Source: Nemophila menziesii
Lineage: Eukaryota; Streptophyta; Magnoliopsida; Boraginales; Hydrophyllaceae
Assembly (NCBI GenBank): GCA_029959085.1
Contig: JARWIR010000005.1
Coordinates: 9,364,501 to 9,428,500 of the forward strand
DNA: 64,000 bases
Direction: 5' to 3'
The translations under genes and the position numbers were made by a program. Positions 47,139-60,400 of this stretch are shown here, in pieces (position 1 is the first letter of the stretch; each line of letters opens with the position of its first letter). The notes beneath the pieces are model-generated. The model was not told the origin of the DNA and ran no database searches. It saw only the letters and a list, made by a program, of their open reading frames with translations.

Positions 47139-50100
47139 GTTTTTGGCGCCGCTGCCGGGGACTACATCGTTAGTCCTTGTGCAATTATCTTGTGCTTTTA
47201 TTTTAGTTAGTTCTATTTTACGCTTTTCTTTTTAGTTTTTGTTTTTACAGATTTTTTTAGGCAAGAGCAGATTTATTAGGAGATAAAGGTTTCGTGTTAT
47301 TAGATCCTGAAGAAGCTAATTCATGATGGGATCTCTAAAGCTCAAGGAGTTAAGCCAACAACTTGAGGAATTACGAGAACAATCGCGACAACTAGCTCAG
47401 ATGAATCTAATACATACATCACCTTCATGTCCTAGTTGTGGAGCAAGGGATCACTCGTGGGGACATTGCATGAACAATCCAGTTTCAATTTCCTTCATGC
47501 CATATCAAAGAGACCATTATTATGATGGTTATTATCAATCTCAAGGAAATTACGCTGACTATCAACCCCCACAGAGCTACAATAGGGTCGGAGATCAACA
47601 TACGTATCATCATGATAACCATTATCATGATGATTATTATCAACCACGACCACAATCTTACTATCCTCCACAACCTATCTACCAAGAATCGCCGATTTAT
47701 AATAAAGCTTATCAAGAACCACCTCCTTATTCAATGCAGCAACCCATACAGGAGCAACCTTCGAGTTTGAATTCAAGTTTGGCTCGACTGATGCAAACAA
47801 TTGAAAATATAGAGAGTCACCAGCAAGAATCCCAAGACTCACAGAGTGCGCTTATGGAGATGGTGCAAGCAGTGTCACGAATGGTGGAGAAAACTAAAAT
47901 CCTTGCAGAATGGCATCTCCGAAGTGATACTACTGCTCCAGAAAACAAAGTCTGTCATGCAGTTGAATTAGGAAGTGGAAAACAACTACCTCCACCAAGA
48001 CCAGAACCAGAACCAGTCCCTATTCCAGAAACGGGGGAAGAAGCAATAGAAGATAAGGTCGAAGAGGTAGTTGAACAAGAACGTGTCCAAGAGAAGACAC
48101 CAGAAAAAAAAAAAGAGCCCAGTGGTAACCAATACATGTCCTCCTCCACCATTCCCTTCACGTGTCAGAAAGGACAATGACCTGGAATTCAAGAAGTTCG
48201 TTGACATGGTGAACAAGTTAAAGATCAGCAGCCCGTTTGTAGAAGCTCTCACAAGAATGTCAAAATATGGCCAATTCATGAAGGACATTCTTTCTAACAA
48301 ACGAAGATTCGAGATGAATGGATTACCAGAGGAGTGTAATGCTACACTTGGAATTGAGTTACCACCTATTCCCACGACATCTTGGATGGCACCATCCATG
48401 ATCATTAAGAATCGAGCTGAAAAGTTCGTGGGAATTAAAGGCAAAGGGTGGAAATTTCGTCATCCTTAATCGAGGTAACACGTCTAACTTTGAAAGACGT
48501 TAAACAAAAGTGCTATACGGGAGACAACCCGTAATTTCTTTTATGTTTTTACGTTTTTAGTTTTTAATTTATGTTTAGATTAGTTAACTTTAGTTGATAT
48601 TGCATATTTGAGAAGGGTATTAGTGTTTTTGATGATTAGGTATTGGAGAAATCGAGTTAGGGAAGCGAGCAAAAAAATTTCGGACAGAAACTTCGGCACG
48701 TCATATCTTTACGCTCGGGTATCGGAATCAGGTGATTTTTTAGCCTAAACTGCATAACTTTTCGAGATCTAGCTGATGGGGAGGTTTTTGCCACGTGCGG
48801 TACACCGGACCTCAGCCGCGGTGCACCGCAAGGTAAAAACCCGTGCCACGGGGTCCTACCACGGGTTTTATCCAGAAACGAAAAAAAAAATAGCTGATGG
48901 GTCCGGTATACCGGACCCTATACCGCCCATGCACCGCACAAACACGTGCCACGGGGTCCTACCACGGGTTTTTTGACGTAGGAGGCGCGGTGTACCCCGC
49001 GGTACACCCCATGGTCCGCAGGGGTAGTCCGCAGCGCCGCAAGAGAGAGAAAAACCTACGGGATTTGATTATAAAGGAGGTATTAAGCTTTTAGTTCCAA
49101 ATTTTATAAACCCAAACCCTCTTTTTCTTCTCCAAAACTCTCCCAACTCCATTAGAGCTCATAAAAACCTTCACCAATCATCAAAACACTACCCAATTGC
49201 CATGAAAACACATCCAATTCATTCTCCACATCATTACAAGGAAGATTCAACCACCTATATCATACCAAAACACCTTGAATCCAAGAATCAAAAGCTTAAA
49301 TTTCAAAAATTCATCCTACAAGTTCTTAAATCCAAACCAATCCATGAAGAATCCATCTTACCCACATAGAGAATCATCATCAAATCACCTTTCCTAACCC
49401 AAATTAAGCTTGTACAACCAATAATCAAAAGTTCAAATTTCAAGAGTGGTTAAAGCTTTGAGTTGGGGGTCAATTGAGATGATTAAGAGAACATGAACAT
49501 TATCTACTGTATGGGAGATGAAGAAATCAAGGTGTTGGATTTAATTGAGAAGAAATCAAGTGAGAAAAGTCCTAGTTCCAATTCAAAGGGTAAAACAAGT
49601 CAAGAAAAGAGAGGTTAGCTAGCTGTGTTTGATTCAATGAGCAAAAAGATTCTAACTTTAGTGAAGATGACAACACAACCTCTACAAATCAAAGACCTTA
49701 TACCCAAAGAAAAAGAGAAAGCTTCAAAGGCCATGATAGCTTCTCCGAAGCAACAATTAAAGGAACTACCTTTTTCTTATGAGAAAGTATTTGAAGAAGA
49801 AGTTGAAGGTGAATACATGAAGGTTCATGGAGATTTGGAATGCTTTGGGTTGTTTGTGAATTGTATTTTGTGAGGAGAAGAAGAAGATGTGGCACAGTTG
49901 ATCTATGAGGTGGTGATACGAATTTTCGATCTCTCCCATGACGTTATTTAATGCAATATCCTATTATGATCACGTGTCTTGAACGAAAAGCGAATAAGAA
50001 GTTGGGTGAAGAAGATACATTAGAGTTAATCCGAGTATCGTCTAGGCGAGGTAAAAGCCTCGAAGAGTATGTTTTCTTTATTCCCTACCATTTCTTTATG

Positions 50101-51598
50101 TGCGATATGTATGCTAATTTTAAATTTTATTTATTTTTCTTGAGTCTTTTTCGAGTCGTGGGGACACGGCTCATTTTTGAGTTGGGGTTGGGGATTCGTT
50201 GTCCTCATCTTCCTTTTTGTTTTTTTCATAAATTTAAAATTTTTGGGTTGAATTAGGCATAGAATATGTTGAATGTACCTATTTGAGCATGATTTTATTA
50301 GGTCAATGATAGTAGGTAGTATGTTTTTGAAAGATGTCATAAGTTTGTTTAGATGCATGTATGAAAACAGGAAATAAAGGAGAGAAAAGTTAATGAGCAA
50401 TGCTAAGATGTATGTTGAAACTTAGGAATAGTTATTTGGTGTGTAGAACGTGAGGTTTAAAATTAGTTGAAAACCCGCTTATCTATGAACTATTAGTGAA
50501 AAAATAACAAAATCTGGTAGTTAGAAAAATGAATAAGGCAGTTCTTTCATGATTAAAACACTTGAAGCCTTTTATACTTTCTCACCCTTTTGTTTGATTA
50601 TTATTATTTATCCATCTTAGCCCCTCTGAGCCTTTCTAAAGCCTTTTCTTGAAACACATTATAATCCTTACCCTAGTTTTAGGACTTATCTATATGACCC
50701 GCACTCGAATCGCAAAACCTGAGACTACTCGTTTTAGAGCTTGAGTTTGGGGTGGTGGGTTTCATTGTTAGGGAACATTGGGTTTGGGTATTATCTTTGT
50801 GATTTTATTGATGAGGAAATTGTTATTATTGTAACCCTTTGCCGGGGTAATAGTGAATGAAAAAGAAGCTACGAGCTAAATTTGCCAACAAGGGCATTAA
50901 AAAGGAAGAATATATATATATGAAAAATAGTGTGATATCTCAACATCAAAAAGAGAGTCATAGCTATACAAAAGAAAAAAAATGATTTGAAAAGAGAAAA
51001 TATATATTCGGACCGGCAAAGTGGATTTTATATCATCAAAGGTTTTAATTGGTATTATTGGGGATGCACATTAAAAAGCATCAATAAATTGGGTTGAGTG
51101 AGAACATCTTTGAGTGAACAACTCAAGCTCTAGGGCGATTCGTTGATGGCTAGTGAGGAGAGAGCCAAAAGCTCACTTTTCATTATCCAAATATACCACA
51201 CCCGTCCTTAAGCCAAGTTATAACCAAGACCTTAGGATTTCTAACTACTAGGTGGAGAAACAATTGAGTTATTAGGTAGTAGGTAAGTGGACCATTGGAT
51301 GCTATATTTGGGACCTATGAACAACCTATAGCCATTAACTTGAACTAAGTTATCATCCTCTCCTTCTGGCATTGCGAAATTAATCTTAACTTGAACTTAT
51401 GGATTGTTGATTACATGTATATTAAGCATCTTTTGTGCATTAGTTCTTAAGCATTACTACATGAGATTTTTTGGAATTTATGCTCTAGGATCATTCGTTA
51501 TATTCTGTTCTTGATTTCCTCCTACTTCTTCTTCTTGACTACCCTACTGTTCTTTACTTCTATTGTATCAGGACGATACAACTTTGAGTTGGGGGTCT
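47139..51598 (+). mobile_element. Internal region 2 of the tandem element
   Basis: 4460 bp, nearly identical to internal region 1. I saw two differences: G to T within the gag frame (GAGAGGGTGC versus GAGATGGTGC near 47861) and one extra A in the A-run near 48104-48114. The rest of the order (primer site, gag, GC-rich palindromic block, short frames, purine tract) is the same. Confidence 0.92.
47323..48469 (+). pseudogene. Gag-like ORF, frameshifted (element copy 2)
   Basis: Same frame as at 41285-42430, but the A-run near 48104-48114 has 11 rather than 10 A. Translation therefore leaves the gag frame and ends at 48180. The original C-terminal part (RVRKDNDLEFKKFV onward) remains readable in the shifted frame up to 48469. 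Residue changes elsewhere are minimal (Arg to Met once). Confidence 0.88.
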
Positions 51599-53177
51599 TG
51601 ATGTCTCCTCATTTGTGATAGTAAAATACACTCATGAGACATCATTTTAGGCTTATTTATTAGTTTATAGGTCGATCTTAGCTTAATTTAGTGCACTTTC
51701 CTATTTTGAGTCTTGATTTGTAGAATTATTATTTTTAGAGCATATTGGGTTTAATTGTTTATTTAGTGTGAAGCTTTAAAGATAATTATGGAGATTAATT
51801 AGATTCCAAGTCAAAGATTACAACTTATGGAAAGAGATATGCATGGAAATTGGAGATAGAAGGAAACTGAGTTCAAATAGGAAAAGGAAAAGCTGCCTAA
51901 ATCTGGGATTCTGCAGATCACGTCCAAAGATATGCGTTTTTACCTAATAAATAGGCCTAATTTGGAGATTTCCTTCTAAAGGGTCAAGATAATTCCGTTG
52001 CGATTCTTTTGGTATCTTGTGGAGCTCAAACGGACCAATAACGAAAAAGTTATGACCAAAACAACGCAGCAGTGTTTATCTTTATTTCCTTACGAATTTG
52101 AGTTGGATTAGGAGTCCATTACTTTCCTTCTCCTTCAAGAAAACGAATTAGGTCTTCCTATACCCTATAAATACAGCCTCTTAACACTCTAAAATCATCC
52201 TTGGCCAGACCCTAAGGCCAAGAGTAAGCTGCAACACAAGAGAAGAAGTCTGGAAGGAGCTGTACATCAATCATGTCTCCTTCAACCTCTTATTTTGTAA
52301 TTCTTTCTTCTTCTTTTCTTTGTATGAACTAATTCTCTTAGCTTAGGTTTTACATAATGTATAATCTATGAATTCTAATTCTTCTATCTAAGTTCTTTGG
52401 GAATTATATGTTTTAATCTGATATTAGCTACTTACCTTTATATTTGATTATGTGTTTTGATTTAATGATTGTTTTCCTTGCGAATGCATGCGTATAGGAT
52501 TACCTTAATAGTAGTTAGATGGTCACCGTAACTGGGTGTTTAACTATTGAACCACCACATAACGTCTAGTGTCGATAGCAGTTCTGACAAAACATACTTC
52601 TAACTAGATAGTCATTAAGGTTTGTTTTAATCACCATATCACCAATTGATTGTAGTGTGCTGGATAGGGCCTTAGTGGCGTTTGACAACCCTATTTGAGT
52701 CCTCGTCTTGGTTGTGCCGTAGCCCCCTTAGTCGCTCTCAAGGTCTAAGGTAGTGGAATTTAGAATCCTGACTAAGTATACCAAGAGCTAATATTCTCCC
52801 TTATAAATTAGATCTAATAGATAGAATTAGAAGGATTAGTGCATACTAGTAAAACCTAAGCTATACTTTCATACTCTCCTCTTTTCTTTTCTCTTATTTA
52901 TTTTATTGTCTTTAGTTTAGTAGTTTAGTTTATTATATAAAAACCAAATAAAAATCTATTTTCCTTTTCTTTCTTTTGCGTATTATCTTTTCTATCTTTA
53001 ATATCTGCACTTGATAAATTGCATAAGTTCTCTCTAACTTTCGTCAGTCCCTGAGGAACGAATCTTCTTATCCTTAAAACTTGCATACGTCCTGTAATAC
53101 TTGCAGTACAGTGTTAGTTTAGGGTGTGTATTTGCACTTATTTATATCCTTATTTTATCACACCTTAGGCCACACCA
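51599..53177 (+). repeat. LTR 3 of the tandem element
   Basis: 1579 bp and indistinguishable by eye from LTR 2. It is followed directly by the right-hand duplication TTAAC. Confidence 0.95.
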
Positions 53178-53182
53178 TTAAC

Positions 53183-53822
53183 AACTCAAGTCGTGCTCAA
53201 TAATAAATAAAATGTTTTAGCTAGAATTGTATAAGAGTAACAATGGGAGAGAGAGATTAGAGTTACTTCTCTTTCAAACTTAAAGATAAAGTAAAAAAAG
53301 ATTAAAAATTATGAGATATTAGGTATCTCTTTTATGATACGGGTGAATATAAATCTATAGTCTTCCAATCGTTGGTGAAACCCTTGAGGCTGATATAGTG
53401 TTTGACCCGTCGTAAAATAGTTTGCTCATGTCCATCTTGAAAAGTGTGTCTCACTGCGGTAACATTAAGGTCACACCACGGTCTGATCAAGTCATGTGAC
53501 TCTTGCAAGTTCTTTGTGACTTGATCTTGTGGGGTCTTGGTCTTGATCTGGAACATTTTTTGTAAAGTTGTTTTCTCGTTGATTTTTATCTTGTCTCTTC
53601 TGACTTTTAACCCGATAGTCTATGCTTGATTGTGGTCTTGATATTCCACTATTTTCTCTTCATCCTTGCCTTATAGTGTTTCACTAAAATAGTCAAAAAA
53701 TACACAAAAACGACCAAAACAAAATAAACATTCAAATGACGGGTGTGGATCCTCCGCTAGCAAAATCATTAAAGAGTGTCTAAGGGTGTTGATGTGCAAA
53801 ATTTAAATCACAAAACTCATAA
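53183..53822. other. Intergenic sequence, right flank of the tandem element
   Basis: No gene is visible. This was contiguous with the sequence before 39519 until the tandem element inserted. Repeated GGTCTTG / GATCTTG words occur at about 53520-53640, but no element could be defined. Confidence 0.4.
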
Positions 53823-53831
53823 ATAATTTGA

Positions 53832-55416
53832 GAGAAAATGCCACTAAGGGTCTTTAACACACACCCCTCTTCTAAATCTGAACCCGACTTTCCTTCTCTT
53901 CTTACTAAAGACCTCATAAAGAATTTAACACATGAAACCTAAAATCCCAATTACAATTGTACCCTCTTTCTATTTTTTTCTTCTATATATACTAATTTAG
54001 AAACCACAAATTATATTTTCAGATCCACTTTCTCTCACCTCCCTCTCTTCCCCATTCCCCCCCCCCCCCCCCCCCTCCGACGTGAGTAGCTCCAAAACCA
54101 CCACCACCACCACCATAACACCTCCACCACCACCTGGGTTTCTATTAAAGCCGAGCACCACTACCTCGGCAATGGAAGCTCTGACGTGAGTAGCTCCAAA
54201 ACCACCACCACCACCATAACACTTCCACATAACAAGCATCAGCGCCGAGATCCGTGATGTCACTATTTTCCAATAGTAGATAGGAGCAGCCATGGAGCTT
54301 CACAGCTGCCTTCGTGACTGCTGCTGCAATGTTCCAGATCTGCCATTGTTGCGAGTTGGTTCGAGCTTAAAAAGAGGGATGGAGCTTGCTGGTGTGGTGC
54401 AGACTCGTAGCTAGAATGGATCTCAGTGGTGGTGACGAACAGATCTCCTTGGGCACCGATTTGAAGAGATGAAGAGGCCTGCAGCTCCGATTCGAGAAGA
54501 TGGACGCCGATTTGTGCTCTGGGGTTACGAAGTGAAGCCATGGATGGAGCTTGGTGGTGGTGTTGGTGGGGTGGCCATCGGAGCTCTTGAACGGTCGAGT
54601 TGCAGAAGTTTTTTTGGTGCTGAAAGTATTGGTGGCGCGAGTTGGTGATGGTGGTGGCGTGAGTTTGTGCTGGTGTCGTGAGGGCGCGAGGTGGTGCTGG
54701 TGGTGGCGTGAGGGTGTGCTGGTGTCGCGAGGTGGTGCTCGCTGCATTTTAGGTGGAGGTCCGATCGAACTCAGTCGTGCACTGTATTTTTTTTTGGACT
54801 AGGTACATAGTACGCTTGGAGTAGTGTTTTTTTTTTAGATCTGGTTTGACCAGATCTGGTCAAAGTAAAAGTTAGATTTGAATTGTGTATTTTTTGTAAT
54901 TCATTTGAAAATTGAAAAAAATGTGAATAAAATATTATTTTTGGCTTTTTACTCTTTGATCTTTAATTATACTCATCAAAATTGTCGGAGTACTCATCAA
55001 ATTCACGTAGTACTCATCAAAATTATCCGGAGTAATCATCCAAATTATCCGGAGAACTCATCAAAATATATAGAGTACTCATTAAAATATATAGAGTACT
55101 CGGCAAATTTATAGAGTACTCTCAGTTTTTCCGATACTCATCAATTTTATCCGATACTCTATGTTTTTTCCGGTGACTAGTGGTCGGAGGTCGGAGGTCG
55201 GTGGTCGGTGGTTAGTGGTCGGAGGTCGGAGGTCGGAGAGAGGTGGGTAGTGGTAATGGAGAGAGAAACAGTGACATCACACTTTCTTTGTCTTTTAGTG
55301 TTAGTAAAGGTAGGAAAGACAATTGTCAAAACAGAGGTCTCCAATAAAAAGAAATTCCTAGACCATACTCTATAGAGAAAGAATATGGTCTTCAAGACCC
55401 TATGTATAATTCACCC
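53832..55416. mobile_element. Mutator-like element, family A copy 2
   Basis: 1585 bp, the same family and orientation as 3159-4712, with a perfect 9-bp duplication ATAATTTGA at 53823-53831 and 55417-55425. It has the same block order: GC-rich core with CCACCACCACC runs and a C19 tract (54057-54075), the 20-bp palindrome (54845-54864), GAGTACTC-type words (about 55005-55130), and the GGTCGGAGGTCGG minisatellite (about 55180-55240). The terminal words AAGGGTCTTTAA and, on the other strand, TAGGGTCTTGAA form short inverted ends. No transposase and no recognisable captured gene. Confidence 0.9.
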
Positions 55417-55518
55417 ATAATTTGATCAATATTTTATAAGAGCTTTATTATTTTTTTCTTTCGTCCACCTCAGCTCGTTTTTTATAATTGAATCCAGATT
55501 TTTTTCATTTCATTTTTT

Positions 55519-56873
55519 TTATTAGTTCAAACATTAAAAAAATGCGTATGTCCCGATTGATCTTACGTTTTTGTTCTTCTCATTTTTTTATAATAAAAAA
55601 AACTTTTACTATTATTAATTTTAGATTTGTTTGATAATTTTAAATTTTTATGTCAAACCTTTATTGAAATAATTAATCAAAATCCATTTTCAATACATGT
55701 TTTAACTGGGTTTTTTTATCAATTATTTGATACAAAATTTAAAATTTTCAAAGAAAAAACTAAAAATTTATTTTTACAAGATAAATTCAAAACTTTGAGA
55801 TATCATATTTATGAGAGTTAGATGGTCGACGAAATGCTAACGATTATGCAAATTAAACGGTAAACGTTTTTTATGTAATATATCAATACTACTAACAATG
55901 TATTATCAATTCTTATCAAGAGGAATAATATACGTGTTGTTCGGCAACCCACTCAATTGAAACTTTAAATTTTTTCGAGATATAAGAGAAAACAATATTA
56001 GTATTCTTACCCATAAATTTAATATTTTAAACAAAATCACAGAGTTTACGATTTGAGCAAGATATCGTGTTACAAAGCGGTTTTATTAAAAATAAGTGTT
56101 TTGAAAATCGACCCATATTGTTCAGGAGACCTCCATATTGTTCCATACTATGATTACTTTATTTATTATTTAAACTCATGGATGCATGGAACAGTATTAT
56201 GGAGGTCTCCAGAATTATTTTTGGAAGGTGACGAACCCTTTAGCGCCCAAACAACATGGGTCGGTTATCAAAATACCGATTTATAATAAAACCGCTTGGT
56301 AACAAGATTTCTTGCTCAAATGTCAAATCATAAACTCAGTGATTTTGTTCTAAATACTAAATTTGTGGTAAGAATACTATATTGTTTTATCTTATATCTC
56401 GAAAAAAATTAAAGTTTCAACTGAGTAGGTTGCTAAACAAAACATACGTAAATTATTCCGCTTAATAAGAATTAAAATACATTGGTATATTATATAAAAA
56501 GTGTTTACCGTTTAATTTTACGTAATTGTTAGTGTTTCGTCGACCATCTTACTCTCAAAAAAATCTACGATATAATTGTGATATCTCATGTTTTGAATTT
56601 TATCTTGTAAATTGATTTTTTTTACACTTTAAATTTTATTGTCAAATAATTGATAAAAAAATTCAATAAAAAAAATATTTTTTAAACTGGATTTTGATCA
56701 ATTATTACATAAAAGGTTTGATTTAAAAAATTAAAAATGTCAAAAGAATCTAAAAATTAATAATGGTAAAAGTCTTTTTCCAATTTTATTTAAATTATAA
56801 AAAAATGAAAAGAGCGTAATTTTAAAATCAATTAGGGACATCCACATTTTTTTAACATTTAAACTAAGTAGTA
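55519..56873. mobile_element. Foldback element with arms of about 600 bp
   Basis: Left arm about 55519-56143 and right arm about 56188-56873 are imperfect inverted copies over their whole length. Matching words from the outside in are: AACATTAAAAAAATG with its complement, AGATGGTCGACGAAA, TCGAGATATAAGA, AGCGGTTTTATT, CGACCCAT and GGAGACCTCC. The loop is about 40 bases. There is no coding capacity. The structure is that of a foldback or long-TIR MITE; the superfamily is unclear because I could not fix a target duplication. Confidence 0.75.
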
Positions 56874-57419
56874 ATGATATATACTATTTAAAATTATACC
56901 ATCTAATTATTACACATGGTGTGACGTGAATTGGTTGATAATAAATCGTTAATAAAATAAATAAAAAAAATAGATTAATAATTTATAACCAACTAATTCA
57001 CGATACTTCAAGAATAAAATACTAAATTGGTTATCGGTGGTATGATTTTGGATGATATATATGATTACTCTATGCTTATGATTGTTATTTCTTTTATAGT
57101 TGTTGCAATCTTATCAATTGGTCTGGTTTGAGAGGATGGTAAAATTATATGGTGGGATAATTTGAGGTTGAAGATGGAATTTTTTGCTATGTGCGCAAAT
57201 TAATATCTCTGTATTGTAATTCCATGATTTGTTTCTGTTTTGATGTAATGCTTTTAAATGTAATAAAATGTTTTTCCGTGCACCAAAATATAAAGTTTGG
57301 TTAGTTATTTTACCGACTAGATTCTTTTTTCTTTGGTCGAAATTTAGCCAGCTGGACAAAGCTTTTAGGTATGATACCCTTTCCCAATTTAACAAAAGAA
57401 AAGAAATAAAAGCAGTGCA
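56874..57419. other. Intergenic sequence beyond LINE B tail
   Basis: No convincing gene. Around 57020-57260 there is a splice-acceptor-like TTCTTTTATAG followed by a few codons, a stop and TAATAAAATG, which could be the end of a gene or chance. The LINE B tail begins at 57420. Confidence 0.35.
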
Positions 57420-57474
57420 TTTTTTTTTTTTTGGACAAAGTAAGGGTGCAAAGCACCCGAAAGAAAACAAACAT

Positions 57475-60400
57475 TTAACCAATTCCTAATTTACTAAAAG
57501 CGGAAGTAACATCGAAAATACTAGTCGTATTTCGAAGTTCAAAAGATGCTGCGTGCCTAGCTTCCTTCGCCAACTTATCCGCTTCCCTGTTGAGCTTCCT
57601 GTTGATGTGTTTAAACAAAATATGTTCCCGCTCTTCAGATCTGTGGATAATTTCTTGTAGGATGGGTTGGATATTCCAACGCGCTGCTGACACCTGCTTC
57701 ATACCTTGAATGACCTCAAGGTTATCAGAGTGGATTGTTATTTCTTCCTCTGGAAATAAATCCCCGATGTGTGTTGCTGTGAGAATAGCTTCGGCTTCTC
57801 CCTCAACTGCTGAGTTACAATTAATGCTCCGGCTGAATTTAACATTAGGCTTATTCCCCGTTTGCTTACATATAATCGCGATTCCAGTAGGTTCCCATTT
57901 ATTATTGAATGAGGCATCACAAAAAATATTCACTCCGTCTGCTACACTTTCATTATTCCTTTCATCTTGTTGTTCACGTCCTGCATTTAAGCCCTTATAT
58001 CCTTCTTTGATCCAGTTTATTCCATGAATTTCTTGCATTAGTTTTGTTGATGCCATGTTGACCCCAGTACCATTCACTGCAATGTCTTCATGAATGCCTT
58101 TCATCTTAGCTTTCCATATATTCCATAAATTAATCATAAGAAAATCTGTGACTACTCTTTTCTCCCAACCCCCCTTTGTGAAAGCTTTAATTGTTTTTAG
58201 GAACCAATCCTCAACCTTGTCTTCCAAATCTTCTTGTATTTTTATTTGAAGAAAAGAACCTGCCCATATGTCTTTGCACATATTGCACTGTAACAGTAGG
58301 TGTTCGATATCCTCTCCTTGTTTATTGCACCATAGACAATTAGTATCATCTGCACATTTTCTCTTTTTTAAATTAACTCTTGTCGGAATAGCATTGTTGA
58401 CGATTCTCCACATAAATAATTTAATCTTCTTTGGAATATTAGATTTCCAAATTGTTTTCCAGATTTTTGATTCTTGAATAGTCTTTGCTAAGGTGGACGA
58501 TGCTTTTTTTTTGTTTTTATCCTCTACTATGACTTCGTAACCTGATTTTGTATCGTATTTCCCATCCTTTGAGTGTGGCCAAATGTATCTATCTTTAGTA
58601 TCTTTCCCATTAATTTTTGTCTTCTTTATAATATGAATAATTGGTTCTGGAAAAAGGTTATCTAAAATTTCTTGGTCCCATCTGTTATCTCTTATTAACT
58701 CACTTACTTTCGTATATTTAGATTCTCTTGGTTTCTCTAACTCCCACTCCGTATCAATCCATTTATCATCCCATATGTTAGTGTCACCTCCATCTCCTAT
58801 TATTTTTATACCATGCTTTTTAATGAAATCTCTTCCTTCCATGATACTAGCCCAACTCCATGTCCTACTCTGTCTCACTTTACAAGAAAGAAAATTTGAT
58901 TTATTAAAATAAATACCTTTGAGAAGTTTCGTAGCCAAGTTGTTTGGATTATGCATTAGCCTCCAGGCTTGGGCAGCTAACAGAACCGTATTCATCTTCT
59001 TAAAATCTTTAAAGCCAAGTCCTCCAATTAGTTTATTAACTGCCACTTTCTCCCAAGCTAACCAATGTATTCTATTTTTTTCACCTGAGTTCCACCAGAA
59101 GTTAGAGATTGCTGAAGTGAGTTTATTACAAAATTTAATAGGAAACGAGAAAATAGACATATAATAGTTAGGTATAGCTTGCAAGATTGCTTTAATAAGC
59201 ACTTCTTTCCCCCCTTCAGATAGAAGTTTAGCTTTCCATCCTTCCGTGTTTTTAAAGACTCTCTGTGCTATCCATTCAAGTGATTCAACCTTCGATCTCT
59301 TGTGACATAGTGGGATCCCAAGGTATTTACCCAGATCTTCAGTTTCTTTCATTTCCAATTTTCCGGTCACCTGTTCTTTAATTTCTTCTGTTGTTTCTTT
59401 GCTAAAAATAATAGCTGATTTATTATAGTTAATTCTTTGTCCCGATCCTTTACAGTATATATCCAGACATTCCCTAAATGAATCTATATCAGTATTATCT
59501 AAGTCGATAAAGAAAAGTGAGTCGTCTGCGAACAAAAGGTGCGAGATCATTGGACAATTTCTATTAATCTTAATACCACTAATCCATTTGTTCTGAATAA
59601 AATTATCAACTAAACAAATGAGCGACTCGGTCATGATAGAAAAAAGAAAAGGGGAGAGGGGGTCACCTTGTCTAAGACCTCTTCCAGACTTGAAATTCTC
59701 GAGTCTCTCCCCGTTAATGTTAATATGAAAGGATACCGAAGTGATGCAATTTTTCATCCAATCTATCCATTTATCACAAAACCCTAGTTTGTGTAAGACT
59801 CTAAAAAGAAAAGACCATCTTACCTGGTCATACGCCTTTGCCATATCGATTTTTATTGCCGCTAGGTTTTTTTTGTCCTTCCTTTTCCTGCTCATGAAGA
59901 ACGAGATTTCTTGAGCAATAATAATGTTGTCTTGAATGGCTCGATTTTTGATAAAAGCAGATTGCGTAGGCGAGATGATAACATCCATGATTCCTCTTAA
60001 TCTGTTTGAGAGAATCTTTGTAATAATCTTGTAAATGAAATTAACACAGGAGATAGGTCTAAAGTCCCCTAAGAGTTCTTGAGTATCTCCTTTCGGAATG
60101 AGGGTTATGAGTGTATCATTAATGGTTTCAACTGATCGATTATTTTCAAAGAAGTCCATGATTACTTCAATAACTTCATTTTTAATAATGTCCCAAAATT
60201 CTTTATAGAATTTACCATTAAGTCCATCTGGCCCTGGAGCTTTCGAGGCCGAGAGTTCAGATACCGCTTTTTCAATTTCTTCAGTACTTGGTTTTTTTGT
60301 CAAATCATCATTCATCTCTGAACTAAGCTTAGGTTTAATATATTCTATTGCCTTTTCCATATCTTCCTCCTCCCCCCCAACTTCACTAAACAAATTCTTG

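Larger units (their letters stand above)
39524..53177 (+). mobile_element. Tandem gypsy-type element: 3 LTRs, 2 internal regions
   Basis: The 13,654-bp unit reads LTR-internal-LTR-internal-LTR and is flanked by one perfect 5-bp duplication, TTAAC, at 39519-39523 and 53178-53182. Each internal region begins with the primer site TGGCGCCGCTGCCGGGGAC, a Ty3/gypsy (Tat/Athila-type) site, and ends with the purine tract GAGTTGGGGGTCT. Only a partial gag is encoded, so the element is non-autonomous (LARD-like). The single outer duplication shows one insertion event followed by duplication inside the element. Confidence 0.95.

Noticed and set aside
53997..54802. Gly/Val-rich and Ser/Pro-rich frames in Mutator-like copy 2
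   Set aside because: They arise from CCACC/GGTGG runs, differ between the two copies and are not maintained, so no coding gene is claimed.
55519..56873. Mutator assignment of the foldback element
   Set aside because: Long inverted ends alone are not enough, and no 9-bp duplication could be located at its fuzzy boundaries.
57020..57260. Possible last exon and polyadenylation region of a plus-strand gene
   Set aside because: Only one acceptor-like site and a few codons; no upstream exons could be recognised in the AT-rich and foldback sequence before it.
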